NCBI RefSeq assembly: GCF_029210385.1 | Contig: NZ_JARGDQ010000006.1 | Location: 159,167-223,166, forward strand | DNA from: Desulfurivibrio dismutans | GTDB lineage: Bacteria > Desulfobacterota > Desulfobulbia > Desulfobulbales > Desulfurivibrionaceae | DNA length: 64,000 nt | Direction: 5' to 3' | Part shown: positions 56,773 through 64,000 of the stretch, one piece after another | Numbering within the stretch: the stretch's first letter is position 1 | How the letters are laid out: every line of letters begins with the position of its first letter | The notes under the pieces: generated by a model | The model's database searches: none | Told to the model about the DNA's origin: nothing | Seen by the model: only the letters and a program-made list of their open reading frames with translations | Position numbers and translations under genes: made by a program

Positions 56773-56801
56773 TTGACATCAGGCCCGCAATCTTTTATAT
56801 A
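56773..56801 (+). promoter_or_regulatory. Consensus sigma-70 promoter of the PxxKW gene
   Basis: TTGACA (56773-56778), a 17-base spacer and TATATA (56796-56801) form a near-perfect housekeeping promoter. The gene ATG lies 70 bases downstream with a GGAGG ribosome site. Confidence 0.88.
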
Positions 56802-56871
56802 GTCCTGTTTCTTACGGTTTCGACAAACGACTTTATTCACCCCCTATTTTTGGTCATTTGGAGGTTTATTC

Positions 56872-57138
56872 ATGGCTAAGGCAGCACCCCAACAGGAAGA
56901 CACCAGCAAGTACACCAGCGGCCAGTTTCAGGCCATCGTCGATCAATGCGAGGGCTGCGGCCGAATCGTTGAAGCCGGGGCCGACAAGTTCTGCCGGACC
57001 TATGCCTTACCGGCGGCCAAATGGCGCCAGGGACTGTGCAACTTCGCCACCCATGCCAAGCCGGAAATCGTGGCCGCTGCCGTCAAGGTCAACCCGCTGA
57101 AAGCTTCCAAGCGGGCGGCGGCCAAAAAGAAGAAGTAA
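56872..57138 (+). CDS. PxxKW family cysteine-rich protein
   Basis: An 88-residue protein with the Cys pattern CEGCGRIV...FCRTYALPAAKWRQGLCNFATH, including the PxxKW motif that names this small family found in Desulfobacterota and relatives, and a strongly basic tail (KASKRAAAKKKK). Four cysteines suggest zinc or Fe-S binding; the tail suggests nucleic-acid contact. Function is unknown. A consensus promoter, GGAGG site and strong terminator mark it as a highly expressed single-gene unit. Confidence 0.9.
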   Translation: MAKAAPQQEDTSKYTSGQFQAIVDQCEGCGRIVEAGADKFCRTYALPAAKWRQGLCNFATHAKPEIVAAAVKVNPLKASKRAAAKKKK

Positions 57139-57177
57139 GCCCCTGCTTTAATCGCCAGTTTTTCGATCGCAACAAAG

Positions 57178-57211
57178 AACGCCGGCCTCCGTGTGGAAGT
57201 CGGCGTTTTTT
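57178..57211 (+). terminator. Intrinsic terminator after the PxxKW gene
   Basis: AACGCCGGCCTCC-GTGT-GGAAGTCGGCGTT forms a stem of up to 13 pairs with one mismatch, followed by a T-run. It lies between two convergent genes and may also stop the lytic transglycosylase transcript. Confidence 0.9.
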
Positions 57212-57247
57212 GTTGCCAGAATTTTGTTTGCCGCCGGCTGGTCCATA

Positions 57248-57865
57248 TTAAAAAAAGATCCAGCGCCGTTCCAGGCGGCTGCGGCACTGGCTGTATTGCC
57301 GATCGTAACGCTCGGCCCGCGCGGCAACCCGACGGGCCACCCGCTGCACCTCAGGTTTATTTCGATAAGTTCCCCGGCGATAACCGCCATGCCCCTCATG
57401 ATAGGCCAGATAAAGCCGATAGGCGTCGTTGGGCCTGATATTACAACTGCGCACACTTCTGGCGTTGTACCAGCCGACGAAATCGATGGCGTCACCGAAG
57501 CGGTTGCGCCGGGCCAGCCGACCGCCGGCATCCCGCCGGTATTCCTCCCAGGTGGCATCCAGCGCCTGGGCGTAACCATAGGCACTGGAGGGTCGCGACC
57601 CGGGGAAAATCCCCAAAATCCGCCGGCGAGGCGGCTTGGCGCGCGCCCGGAAGCTTGACTCCTGATGAATGAAGGCCATTTTCACCGGAATCGGGATTCC
57701 CCATTTTTTTTCCGCCTGCCGGGCCTGCCGGTGCCAGCTGCGATTGTCTTCAAAAATATTACACAGATTATCAGTGCTGGCCGGCGCTCGGGTGGTACAA
57801 CCACCCATTAGCAGTGAGGCCGCCAGCAGAAACAAAAGCGCCAAAGTACGGCTGATGGTTCTCAT
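57248..57865 (-). CDS. Lipoprotein lytic transglycosylase-like (SLT) protein
   Basis: A 205-residue predicted lipoprotein: signal peptide with lipobox LMGGC, then a lysozyme-like SLT domain. The catalytic Glu lies in MAFIHQESSFRARAKP, followed by SAYGYAQALDATWEEY and AIDFVGWYNARSV, and YLAYHEGHGGYRRG. It probably cleaves peptidoglycan at the outer-membrane side. It could supply sugars for the AmgK/MurU recycling route. A tail rich in Arg (VARRVAARAERYDRQY) is unusual. Confidence 0.88.
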   Translation of the reverse strand: MRTISRTLALLFLLAASLLMGGCTTRAPASTDNLCNIFEDNRSWHRQARQAEKKWGIPIPVKMAFIHQESSFRARAKPPRRRILGIFPGSRPSSAYGYAQALDATWEEYRRDAGGRLARRNRFGDAIDFVGWYNARSVRSCNIRPNDAYRLYLAYHEGHGGYRRGTYRNKPEVQRVARRVAARAERYDRQYSQCRSRLERRWIFF

Positions 57866-58129
57866 AAACTTCCCAAAGCGAATTTTAATGGCCTCGCAAA
57901 ACCAACCAAACTTGCTGGTCGGTAACGCACAAACAAAGAGCTGCCGAGCACGCCCAGTCGGCGCTACGACTTTTCGCCAAGCCGAAATTGTTGACAGTCA
58001 ACCTTATTGATGATCCGGCCAGGATATGGCGGAATTTAGCAAAAACTACCTCCGGAGACAAGAGCAGCCAAGCGTGAACCAGGTTAACACTGAATTCGCC
58101 GTGCGCCTGAACGTAAACCAGATAACCGG

Positions 58130-59236
58130 TCAGAAAAAACGGCGGCGTACCGGGCGCACGGCCATAACCAGCAGGAGCAGCAGCGCAGGATACTTGACCC
58201 CGGCGGGCAACAACTCCCGGGAGGTGTCGATCTGGGTTGGCAAATCCCAGACCAGAAAGGCAATCAGCGTATCGGTCAGCAGACCGCAGAGCACCGCGCT
58301 CCCGGCCACCCCCATCACATAAAGGGCCATGGCGCCAGTGCCGAACTCGTTACGGAAAACCGTCAGAGTGGCGATACTGGTAATGGGACCAGCCAGCAGA
58401 AAAACCAGGGCGGTGCCCGGCGAAACCCCGGAGATAACCAAGGCGGCCGCCACCGGGGTAGCCGCCTGGGCGCAAAGGTACATGGGAATTCCGATCACCG
58501 CCATCAGCAGCATGGCGGGCAACCCCGTCGCGTACTGGGCCAGGACGCCGGGGGGGATCATGGTCAACAGCAGACCGGCCAGCAACAGGCCCAACAACAA
58601 CCACCAGGATATATCATCCAGGACTTCGGTGAAAGAATAGCGCAGTCCCGCCGCCAAAGCCGCCCTGCGGGAAGGAGCGGCCGGGAAGGCGGCCAGCCCC
58701 CCCTCGGCAGAATGGACGGCAGGGGCGTCTGGCAAACGGCAGGAGCAGGAACCTGAACATGAGTTCGCGGCAGGCGAAGCAGCAGTTGTAAGCTTGTTTT
58801 CCTGCGGCGGCTCGGCGGCGGAAGCTTTGTCGGTCTGCCCCACCAGCATCCCGGTTACCACGGCACTGAAAATCGCCGCCAGGGGGCGAATCACTGCCAG
58901 CACAGGTCCGAGCAGCACATAGGTCAGGGCCACGGAATCGACCCCGACGCCGGGAGTACCAACCATAAAGGCAGTGCTGGCTCCCCGGGAAGCGCCGCCC
59001 CGGTGAAGGGCCAGAGCCAGCGGAATCGCCCCGCAGGAACACAGGGGCAGAGGCGCCCCAACCAGGGAAGCCCGCATGACCGCCGGCAACCCCTTGCCAC
59101 CCAACCAGCGGCCCAGCAACTGCTCCGGAATCCAGGCCTTGATGAGTCCGGCCAACGCCAGTCCCAAAAGCAACCAAGGGGCGGCATCCAAGGCCAGCCC
59201 CAAAGTGTTGCTGAAAAAAAGCTGCAACCAATCCAT
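58130..59236 (-). CDS. Predicted permease of the SO_0444/YraQ (DUF318) type
   Basis: A 368-residue membrane protein with two blocks of about four helices joined by a cytoplasmic loop (residues about 155-210) containing a cysteine cluster (SCSGSCSC). Motifs GAPLPLCSCGAIPLAL and GIPMYLCAQAATPVAAAL are the duplicated signature of this permease family. Members have been linked to efflux of copper, zinc or arsenic-type ions; the substrate is not known here. ATG 59236 has a GGAG site at good distance. It is the last gene of the hcy-met operon, starting 27 bases after tusA. Confidence 0.85.
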   Translation of the reverse strand: MDWLQLFFSNTLGLALDAAPWLLLGLALAGLIKAWIPEQLLGRWLGGKGLPAVMRASLVGAPLPLCSCGAIPLALALHRGGASRGASTAFMVGTPGVGVDSVALTYVLLGPVLAVIRPLAAIFSAVVTGMLVGQTDKASAAEPPQENKLTTAASPAANSCSGSCSCRLPDAPAVHSAEGGLAAFPAAPSRRAALAAGLRYSFTEVLDDISWWLLLGLLLAGLLLTMIPPGVLAQYATGLPAMLLMAVIGIPMYLCAQAATPVAAALVISGVSPGTALVFLLAGPITSIATLTVFRNEFGTGAMALYVMGVAGSAVLCGLLTDTLIAFLVWDLPTQIDTSRELLPAGVKYPALLLLLVMAVRPVRRRFF

Positions 59237-59262
59237 CCGGTGTTCTCCGGCAATAACCGGAA

Positions 59263-59508
59263 TCAACCGCCCTTGCGGACCAGCACCGACCAGGCGCCGT
59301 CATCCAGCCTGGCCTGCGACAGCACCTCGTGCCCTTCTTTTTTTACCGAACCCGGCACATTGTTGATGGGCGGGCCGTCGTCAAGAATGATCTCCAGCAC
59401 TTCCCCGGGGTTAATCTCGCTCATGGCAACCTTGGTATAAACCAGATTCATGGGGCAGTTGACTCCCCGCAGATTTTTGCTGGCGGCAATTTCGTGCTCG
59501 GCGCTCAT
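59263..59508 (-). CDS. tusA: TusA-like sulfur-carrier protein
   Basis: An 81-residue TusA/YedF-fold protein. The active cysteine lies in LRGVNCPMNLVYTKVAMSEI, where the usual CPxP is CPMN. The beta-alpha fold continues with GEVLEIILDDGPP. TusA-type proteins pass persulfide sulfur between partners. Its place in an operon with a sulfur-carrier/JAMM/MoeB-type pathway suggests it brings sulfur to HcyS, though sulfide via sulfite reductase is the known donor elsewhere. Confidence 0.85.
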   Translation of the reverse strand: MSAEHEIAASKNLRGVNCPMNLVYTKVAMSEINPGEVLEIILDDGPPINNVPGSVKKEGHEVLSQARLDDGAWSVLVRKGG

Positions 59509-59577
59509 TGTCCATCTTCTCCCTAGGAAAAAGTTTCAAACCATCCCCTGGCTCGGTAACGTAATAAAAAAAAACTT

Positions 59578-59982
59578 TCAGCCGGCCAGCACCCGAATCG
59601 GCACCTCGGTCACCTCGCCCCGATTGATCCGGAAAGCCCGGATGGGCTCCACTTCGGCCAGCAGGCTGACGATAACATACACCATGGCGGGATCATGAGC
59701 CAGACGAATATCCTCTTCCGAGGGCCGGGCCGGGGTTTCCGGGTGGGTGTGGTAGACCGCCGCCATCTCCAAACCATCTTCCCTTATCCGGCGCATGGCG
59801 GCAAACTGCTCCGCCGGATCCATGGTGAAGTGATCCGGGGCGGCGTCCTGGTTAGTCAATTCAAAGTGGTGCCCCACCACTCCGTTTTTGGTGGCCAGAT
59901 AACCACAGGCCTCATTGGGCATCTCCCGCCGCCCATGCTCCAAAATCGCCGCCAGCACCTTCTCTTCAACCTGTAATGTCAT
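59578..59982 (-). CDS. hcyD: JAMM/M67 metallopeptidase (HcyD/Mec-type)
   Basis: A 134-residue zinc peptidase with the full JAMM motif: Glu in EACGYLA and HTHPETPARPSEED (H-x-H-x7-S-x2-D). In mycobacteria (Mec+) and Wolinella (HcyD), such enzymes trim the C-terminus of a ubiquitin-like sulfur carrier or release the amino-acid product. The carrier encoded in this operon ends GGGAV rather than GG, so trimming is needed. The gene lies two genes downstream of hcyF in the same direction. Confidence 0.92.
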   Translation of the reverse strand: MTLQVEEKVLAAILEHGRREMPNEACGYLATKNGVVGHHFELTNQDAAPDHFTMDPAEQFAAMRRIREDGLEMAAVYHTHPETPARPSEEDIRLAHDPAMVYVIVSLLAEVEPIRAFRINRGEVTEVPIRVLAG

Positions 59983-60049
59983 AACGTCAGTAAACCTTGA
60001 GATGAAAATAACTTTTCTGAAAATGGATATAACCTGACGGCCAAAAAAC

Positions 60050-60094
60050 GTTCAGCCGAGCTGCAGGTTACAATCACCGGCCGGGCGGCTGAAC
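60050..60094 (-). repeat. Short hairpin at the hcyF 3' end
   Basis: GTTCAGCCG and CGGCTGAAC are exact complements around a 27-base loop, ending 4 bases from the hcyF stop codon. The arm resembles the GTTCAGC outer arm of PR3 and PR7 but the central core is missing, so it may be a shortened relative or an independent hairpin. Confidence 0.5.
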
Positions 60095-60098
60095 CTAT

Positions 60099-60902
60099 TT
60101 ATTTGATGACACAGGCGGTCTGCTCATAGTCCACCAGTTCAGTAATGGTGGGCTTGCTGCCGCACAGGGGGCAGCTATCCTGTCGCCGCAGGGGCACCCG
60201 ACGGAAGGTCATGTTTAGAGCGTTGAAACTGAGCAGGGTATCGGTGAGCAACTCGCCGGTGCCAATGAAATACTTCAGGGTCTCGGCGGCCTGTATGGTG
60301 CCCAGCATCCCGGCGATCGCTCCCAGCACCCCGGCCTGGGAACAGGTGGGCACGGCATCGGGCGGCGGCGGCTGCCGGAAGGTGCAGCGGTAACAGGATG
60401 ACCTGCCCGGCAGCACGGTCATGGTCTGGCCGTCAAAGCGCAGAATGCCGCCATGGGAAAAAGGAATATTTTCCATGACACAGGCATCATTGACCAGAAA
60501 CTTGGTGGGAAAGTTGTCGGTGCCGTCAAGCACGAAATCATAATCCCGGATCACCTCCCGGATATTGGCGGCCTTAAGCAGCATCCGGTGCGTCTGCACC
60601 TTGACGTCGGGATTAATGGCCACCATCTTCTCCTCCGCCGATAGCACTTTTTCCCGGCCCACATCTTTGGTGTAATGGGCAATCTGGCGCTGCAGATTGG
60701 ACAGATCCACCACATCGCCATCGACGATGCCGATGGTTCCCACGCCGGCCGCCGCCAGATAAAGGGCCGCCGGTGAGCCCAGGCCCCCGGCCCCGACGAT
60801 CAGCACCCGGGCGGCGCCGATCTTTTCCTGTCCTTCCACCCCTACTTCCTGCAAAATAATGTGCCGGCTGTACCGCTCCAGTTGTTCCGCTGAATAATTC
60901 AT
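60099..60902 (-). CDS. hcyF: MoeB/ThiF-type adenylyltransferase (HcyF)
   Basis: A 267-residue E1-like enzyme that adenylates the C-terminal glycine of a ubiquitin-like sulfur carrier. Signatures: RYSRHIILQEVGVEGQEKI, the ATP loop VLIVGAGGLGSPAALYLAAAGVG, DVVDLSNLQRQI, LDGTDNFPTKFLVND, and zinc cysteines CYRCTF and CPLCGS. The end (YEQTACVIK) is usual. Within the metY-hcyS operon it matches HcyF of the Wolinella homocysteine pathway rather than molybdopterin MoeB. The stop of metY lies 6 bases before ATG 60902. Confidence 0.9.
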   Translation of the reverse strand: MNYSAEQLERYSRHIILQEVGVEGQEKIGAARVLIVGAGGLGSPAALYLAAAGVGTIGIVDGDVVDLSNLQRQIAHYTKDVGREKVLSAEEKMVAINPDVKVQTHRMLLKAANIREVIRDYDFVLDGTDNFPTKFLVNDACVMENIPFSHGGILRFDGQTMTVLPGRSSCYRCTFRQPPPPDAVPTCSQAGVLGAIAGMLGTIQAAETLKYFIGTGELLTDTLLSFNALNMTFRRVPLRRQDSCPLCGSKPTITELVDYEQTACVIK

Positions 60903-60907
60903 AAAAA

Positions 60908-62146
60908 TCACGCGCTCCCTATGGCCTGTTCCAGGTCCCGTTGCAGATCTTCATACTCTTCGATTCCCGTTGAAATCCTGATCATCCCCTCCCCCACCCC
61001 CATGGCGGCCCGCTGGTCAGCGGGAAATTCAGTAAAAATGGTGGAGGCGGGATGGATGGCTAAAGTTTTATTGTCATTGATATTGGTGGCCCGTCTGACC
61101 AGACGTAACCTGTCCAGACAGGCAAAACATTCGTCGCGACCGGCCAGCTCAAAGGTCAGAATCCCGCCATAACGGCCGCCAAACTGGCGGGTGGCCAGGT
61201 CATGGTAGGGGCTGTCCGGCAGGCCGGGATAATTAACCGCCCCCACCCCCGGCAACTGCTTGAGGAACCGCGCCAGCACCAAGGCGTTTTGACAGCTTTT
61301 TTCCAGCCGCAGGGCCAGAGTTTCCAGCCCCAGAGTCTGCAGCCAGGCATTGTGCGGCGCCAGACAGGCCCCGATGTTACGGGAAATCTCCCGGCGCAGG
61401 GCGACCAGCAGGGCAAACGGGCCGAAACCTTTGGCAAACTCCGCCATCCGGGGCGATTTTTGCCAATCGAAACTGCCGTGATCGATGATCAGGCCACCCA
61501 CGGCCGTCCCCCCGCCGGACAGGTATTTGGTGGAGGAGATCACTTCGATATCCGCCCCCAGTTCACCGGCCCGGCAGAGGTAAAAAGTGGTGGCGGTATT
61601 GTCCACCACCAGGGGCACACCCTTTTCTCGGCTAATGGCGGCCAAGGCGCCAAGGTCGACCACCTCCAGCTGGGGGTTGGTGATACTTTCACAGAAAACG
61701 GCGCGGGTGTCGGCATCAATGGCGGACGCCACCTGATCCAGGTCATCCATATCGACGAATCTGGTTTCCAGACCCCAAGGTGCCAGGGTATGGGCCAAGA
61801 GGGAAGCGGTGTTGCCAAACAACGACCGGGCGGCGACAATGTTGGTGCCGGCCCCGGCCAGGGCCATGATGGTGGTGGATATCGCCGCCATCCCGGAAGA
61901 GAGCGCCACCACCCCCCGGCCACCGGCCAGCGCCTGCACCCGGCCTTCCAGTTCGGCCACCGTGGGGTTGCTTATCCGGGTGTAGGAATGGGCGGGTTTG
62001 CGGCCGGCAAAGGCGTCGGCGATCTCGGCGGCGGAGGCAAAACCAAAAGAGACGGTATCGTAAACCGGACCACGCAGGGCATGGTGAGCCTGGCCGGTCG
62101 TACTGCCGATGTTACCGTGCACTGCCTTGGTGGCAAAACCACTCAT
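60908..62146 (-). CDS. metY: O-acetylhomoserine sulfhydrylase (MetY)
   Basis: A 412-residue gamma-family PLP enzyme. The PLP lysine is in VISSTKYLSGGGTAVGG; SYTRISNPTVAELEGRV and LSSGMAAISTTIMAL are family motifs. In this operon it should use the HcyS thiocarboxylate as sulfur donor to make homocysteine from O-acetylhomoserine (the family also includes cystathionine gamma-synthases, so the acyl group is inferred). Its ATG overlaps the hcyS stop (ATGA). Confidence 0.92.
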   Translation of the reverse strand: MSGFATKAVHGNIGSTTGQAHHALRGPVYDTVSFGFASAAEIADAFAGRKPAHSYTRISNPTVAELEGRVQALAGGRGVVALSSGMAAISTTIMALAGAGTNIVAARSLFGNTASLLAHTLAPWGLETRFVDMDDLDQVASAIDADTRAVFCESITNPQLEVVDLGALAAISREKGVPLVVDNTATTFYLCRAGELGADIEVISSTKYLSGGGTAVGGLIIDHGSFDWQKSPRMAEFAKGFGPFALLVALRREISRNIGACLAPHNAWLQTLGLETLALRLEKSCQNALVLARFLKQLPGVGAVNYPGLPDSPYHDLATRQFGGRYGGILTFELAGRDECFACLDRLRLVRRATNINDNKTLAIHPASTIFTEFPADQRAAMGVGEGMIRISTGIEEYEDLQRDLEQAIGSA

Positions 62147-62355
62147 ACGGCGCCGCCACCCATAAAATAAAGAAACTCCACACTGTCGCCGTCCTGAAGC
62201 ACCCGGCTGTCAAACTCACCTTTGTCGACAAAGGCCCCATTAACCTGAACGGCCACCATATCCGGTGATTCAACCTTCTGGTGAGCCAGCACCAAAGAAA
62301 CGTTAACCTGATCTTCCGCAAAATCTTTGGCCTCACCGTTGACTGTAATCTGCAT
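62143..62355 (-). CDS. hcyS: ThiS/MoaD-like sulfur carrier (HcyS) with C-terminal extension
   Basis: A 70-residue ubiquitin-fold protein (MQITVNGEAKDF, VAVQVNGAFVDK, DSVEFLYFMGGGAV). Active ThiS/MoaD carriers end in Gly-Gly; here G66-G67-G68 are followed by Ala-Val, so the terminus is blocked until a peptidase trims it. The JAMM enzyme in the same operon is the obvious candidate. First gene of the operon, with a 355-base upstream region. Confidence 0.92.
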   Translation of the reverse strand: MQITVNGEAKDFAEDQVNVSLVLAHQKVESPDMVAVQVNGAFVDKGEFDSRVLQDGDSVEFLYFMGGGAV

Positions 62356-62710
62356 AATTAACCCCGTACCGTTACTATTATTTTAATGTATTAGGACAAT
62401 CTTGACGCTGCTTTGATTTTCGCAGATGATTGTGTTAACTAAAAGCCGATTTACCGAGCTGGCGACAATAACGCCAATATATGCCATGTACACCCGTCTT
62501 TTTCAAGAAAAATAAACCGTAAAATCAAGGCGCCCACCCCCTTGTCATCGGAACAATGTGGCAACTGCAGGCGGGCCCGGGAAGCAACGGTCAGACAAAT
62601 CGAAGCCGCAAACCAAATGTGATGAATCCGAAGAAGGTCATCCGTCCATGGGCGCGATGATGGCTTCTTGCAAAGTCATCAAATGTTATCCTTTCCGCAG
62701 AGGAGCTTTT
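62356..62710. other. 355-base intergenic region between hcyS and the FIST gene
   Basis: Divergent promoters are expected here. On the minus strand a TTGAAA (near 62500) and a TATATT about 19 bases further could serve hcyS, but the fit is poor. No S-box or other methionine-related riboswitch was recognised. The plus-strand frame continues upstream of the FIST ATG to 62558 without protein character. Confidence 0.4.
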
Positions 62711-63910
62711 ATGGAAATCGCCACCAGTCACAGTATCCTGGTCGATACCCGGGCCGCGGCTCTTGAAGCCTGCCAGCGGCTGCGTCACCGGCTGGGGCAG
62801 CCGCCGGACATCATCTTCGTCCATTGGTCAGTTCTCCATCGGGGCAAAGAACTTCGTACGACTCTGGCCGACGAGTTTCCTGGCTGTCAAATTCATGGAG
62901 CCAGCTCCTGCCTGGGGGGCATGACCGAGGATGGGGTTATTTCTCGGGAAGGACGCGGGCTGGTGCTGATGGGACTGACTGACCCTGAGGGGGCCTACGG
63001 AGTTGCCAGCGGCCAACTGGGCGATACCCCGCATCGGCGTGCCGCCGAAATCGTGCAGGGGGCGATCAGCAACGCCCGGCGCCCCGGAGAAATGCCCGAC
63101 CTGGTAAGAATCTCCTCAACCCCCGGCTGCGAAGACCAGGTTATCAGCGGTATTGAGTCGCTACTGGGCCCGGAAGTACCAATCATCGGCGGCAGTGCCG
63201 CCGACAACCAGGTCCGGGGGGAATGGGAGCTGATCACCCACCGGCAGCACTTGCTGGAAGGTCTGGTGGTCACGGTTTTTTACCCTTCCACCACGGTCGC
63301 TTTCGCCTTCCACAACGGTTACAGCCCTACCCTGGCCAAAGGCCGGATCACCAAGGGGGGCGGGCGAGTAATCGAAGAGATTGACCACCAACCGGCGGCC
63401 TTGGTGTACAATGAATGGACCGGCGGCGTTATCAGCCCAGCCCTGGCCGACCAGGAATCGGTGCTGGCCGCCACCACCCTCTACCCCCTGGGCCGGGTGG
63501 TCGGTGAAATCGGGGGCGTCCCCTATTTCACCCTCGCCCATCCCGACCGGGTTACCCCCGGCCAGGGCTTAAGTCTTTTCGCCGACATCAAAGTCGGTGA
63601 CGAAGTTATTCTGATGCGAGGAACGGTGGAGACCCTGATTTCGCGGGCCGGCCGGGTGACCCAGGCGGCCCTGCAGGCCGGCCGACTGACCCCGGAAGAA
63701 ACCTGCGGGGCCATGATCGTCTACTGCGCCGGCTGTATGCTCACGGTCCGGGACCGTATTGACGAAGTGGCCGAATCCCTGAATGCAGCCCTGGGCGGCA
63801 AACCATTTCTCGGCACCTTCACCTTCGGCGAACAGGGCTGCTTTGCCGGTGGCGAAAACCGTCATGCCAACCTGATGATCTCCGCCATCGTTTTCGGCCA
63901 TCCCAAGTAA
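62711..63910 (+). CDS. FIST N and FIST C domain sensory protein
   Basis: A 399-residue FIST protein, a family of presumed small-ligand (often amino-acid-type) input domains in signalling. The N-terminal half has PDIIFVHWSVL...GASSCLGGMTEDG and IIGGSAADN; the C-terminal half has VYNEWTGGVI, FADIKVGDEVILMRG, CAGCMLTVRDRIDEV and FLGTFTFGEQGCF. No output domain is attached, so it must act with partners. ATG 62711 follows AGAGGAGC at ideal distance. A hairpin terminator follows. Confidence 0.9.
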   Translation: MEIATSHSILVDTRAAALEACQRLRHRLGQPPDIIFVHWSVLHRGKELRTTLADEFPGCQIHGASSCLGGMTEDGVISREGRGLVLMGLTDPEGAYGVASGQLGDTPHRRAAEIVQGAISNARRPGEMPDLVRISSTPGCEDQVISGIESLLGPEVPIIGGSAADNQVRGEWELITHRQHLLEGLVVTVFYPSTTVAFAFHNGYSPTLAKGRITKGGGRVIEEIDHQPAALVYNEWTGGVISPALADQESVLAATTLYPLGRVVGEIGGVPYFTLAHPDRVTPGQGLSLFADIKVGDEVILMRGTVETLISRAGRVTQAALQAGRLTPEETCGAMIVYCAGCMLTVRDRIDEVAESLNAALGGKPFLGTFTFGEQGCFAGGENRHANLMISAIVFGHPK

Positions 63911-63928
63911 CAAGTAAGATGAAGTTGC

Positions 63929-63953
63929 AAAAAGTCCGTCTATGGACTTTTTG
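63929..63953 (+). terminator. Intrinsic terminator after the FIST gene
   Basis: AAAAAGTCC and GGACTTTTT form a stem ending in a T-run, 18 bases past the stop. A second hairpin (GGAAAGCG with CGCGGTTTCC) follows at 63960-63984, with an A-run at the window edge. Confidence 0.85.
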
Positions 63954-64000
63954 CTCCCCGGAAAGCGAAAACGCGGTTTCCGCCTTCCTTACAAAAAAAA

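Overview
The window is GC-rich and almost fully coding. It fits an anaerobic, autotrophic or acetyl-CoA-oxidising member of the Desulfobacterota, probably near the Desulfobulbales (for example Desulfurivibrio-like). The grounds are a Wood-Ljungdahl operon with CODH/ACS, selenocysteine in formate dehydrogenase, HdrA and MvhD, a PxxKW cysteine-rich protein, a NifU/NifS pair, and a protein-thiocarboxylate homocysteine pathway. The species cannot be named from sequence alone. No rRNA, tRNA, CRISPR array, transposase or integrase was seen.

Layout. 1-1.9 kb: a partial membrane protein, a TPR protein and nadC. 2.1-19.8 kb (minus strand): one carbon-metabolism operon in transcription order folD, cooS/acsA, metF-acsD fusion, acsB, acsC, fdhA (fused to an NAD(P)H/FAD unit), hdrA, mvhD. 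The last three are each interrupted by one in-frame TGA that is best read as selenocysteine. 20.3-28.1 kb: PilB with a cyclic-nucleotide-binding tail, a glutamate/proline-rich zinc-ribbon protein, a ParA-like ATPase and a set of PilZ, CheC, CheY and PAS proteins. 28.3-33.2 kb: fhs (which supplies the methyl branch of the same pathway), thyX, nifS, nifU. 33.6-41.4 kb (minus): a tightly packed operon of TonB receptor, cupredoxin-sized periplasmic protein of unknown family, NapH-like polyferredoxin, HgdB/double-cubane-type protein, ASKHA ATPase, ExbB, ExbD, TonB, behind a promoter that overlaps a perfect 17-bp-arm inverted repeat. 41.7-53.1 kb: uvrC, signalling proteins, der, and an envelope operon lpxD-fabZ-lpxA-lpxI-murU-amgK. 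53.4-57.9 kb: IHF, enolase, PilC, PxxKW protein, lytic transglycosylase. 58.1-62.4 kb (minus): hcyS-metY-hcyF-hcyD-tusA-permease. 62.7-63.9 kb: a FIST sensor protein.

Cutting across these regions is a family of about 100-bp palindromic repeats (nine copies found, here PR1-PR9). Seven sit exactly at the stop codon of a gene, always in the same orientation relative to that gene, and their outer arms differ between copies while staying self-complementary. Two others lie at 5' ends in the opposite orientation, one of them translated in frame as part of Der. This family, the three neighbouring selenoprotein genes, and the TonB/double-cubane-type operon are the observations most worth following up.
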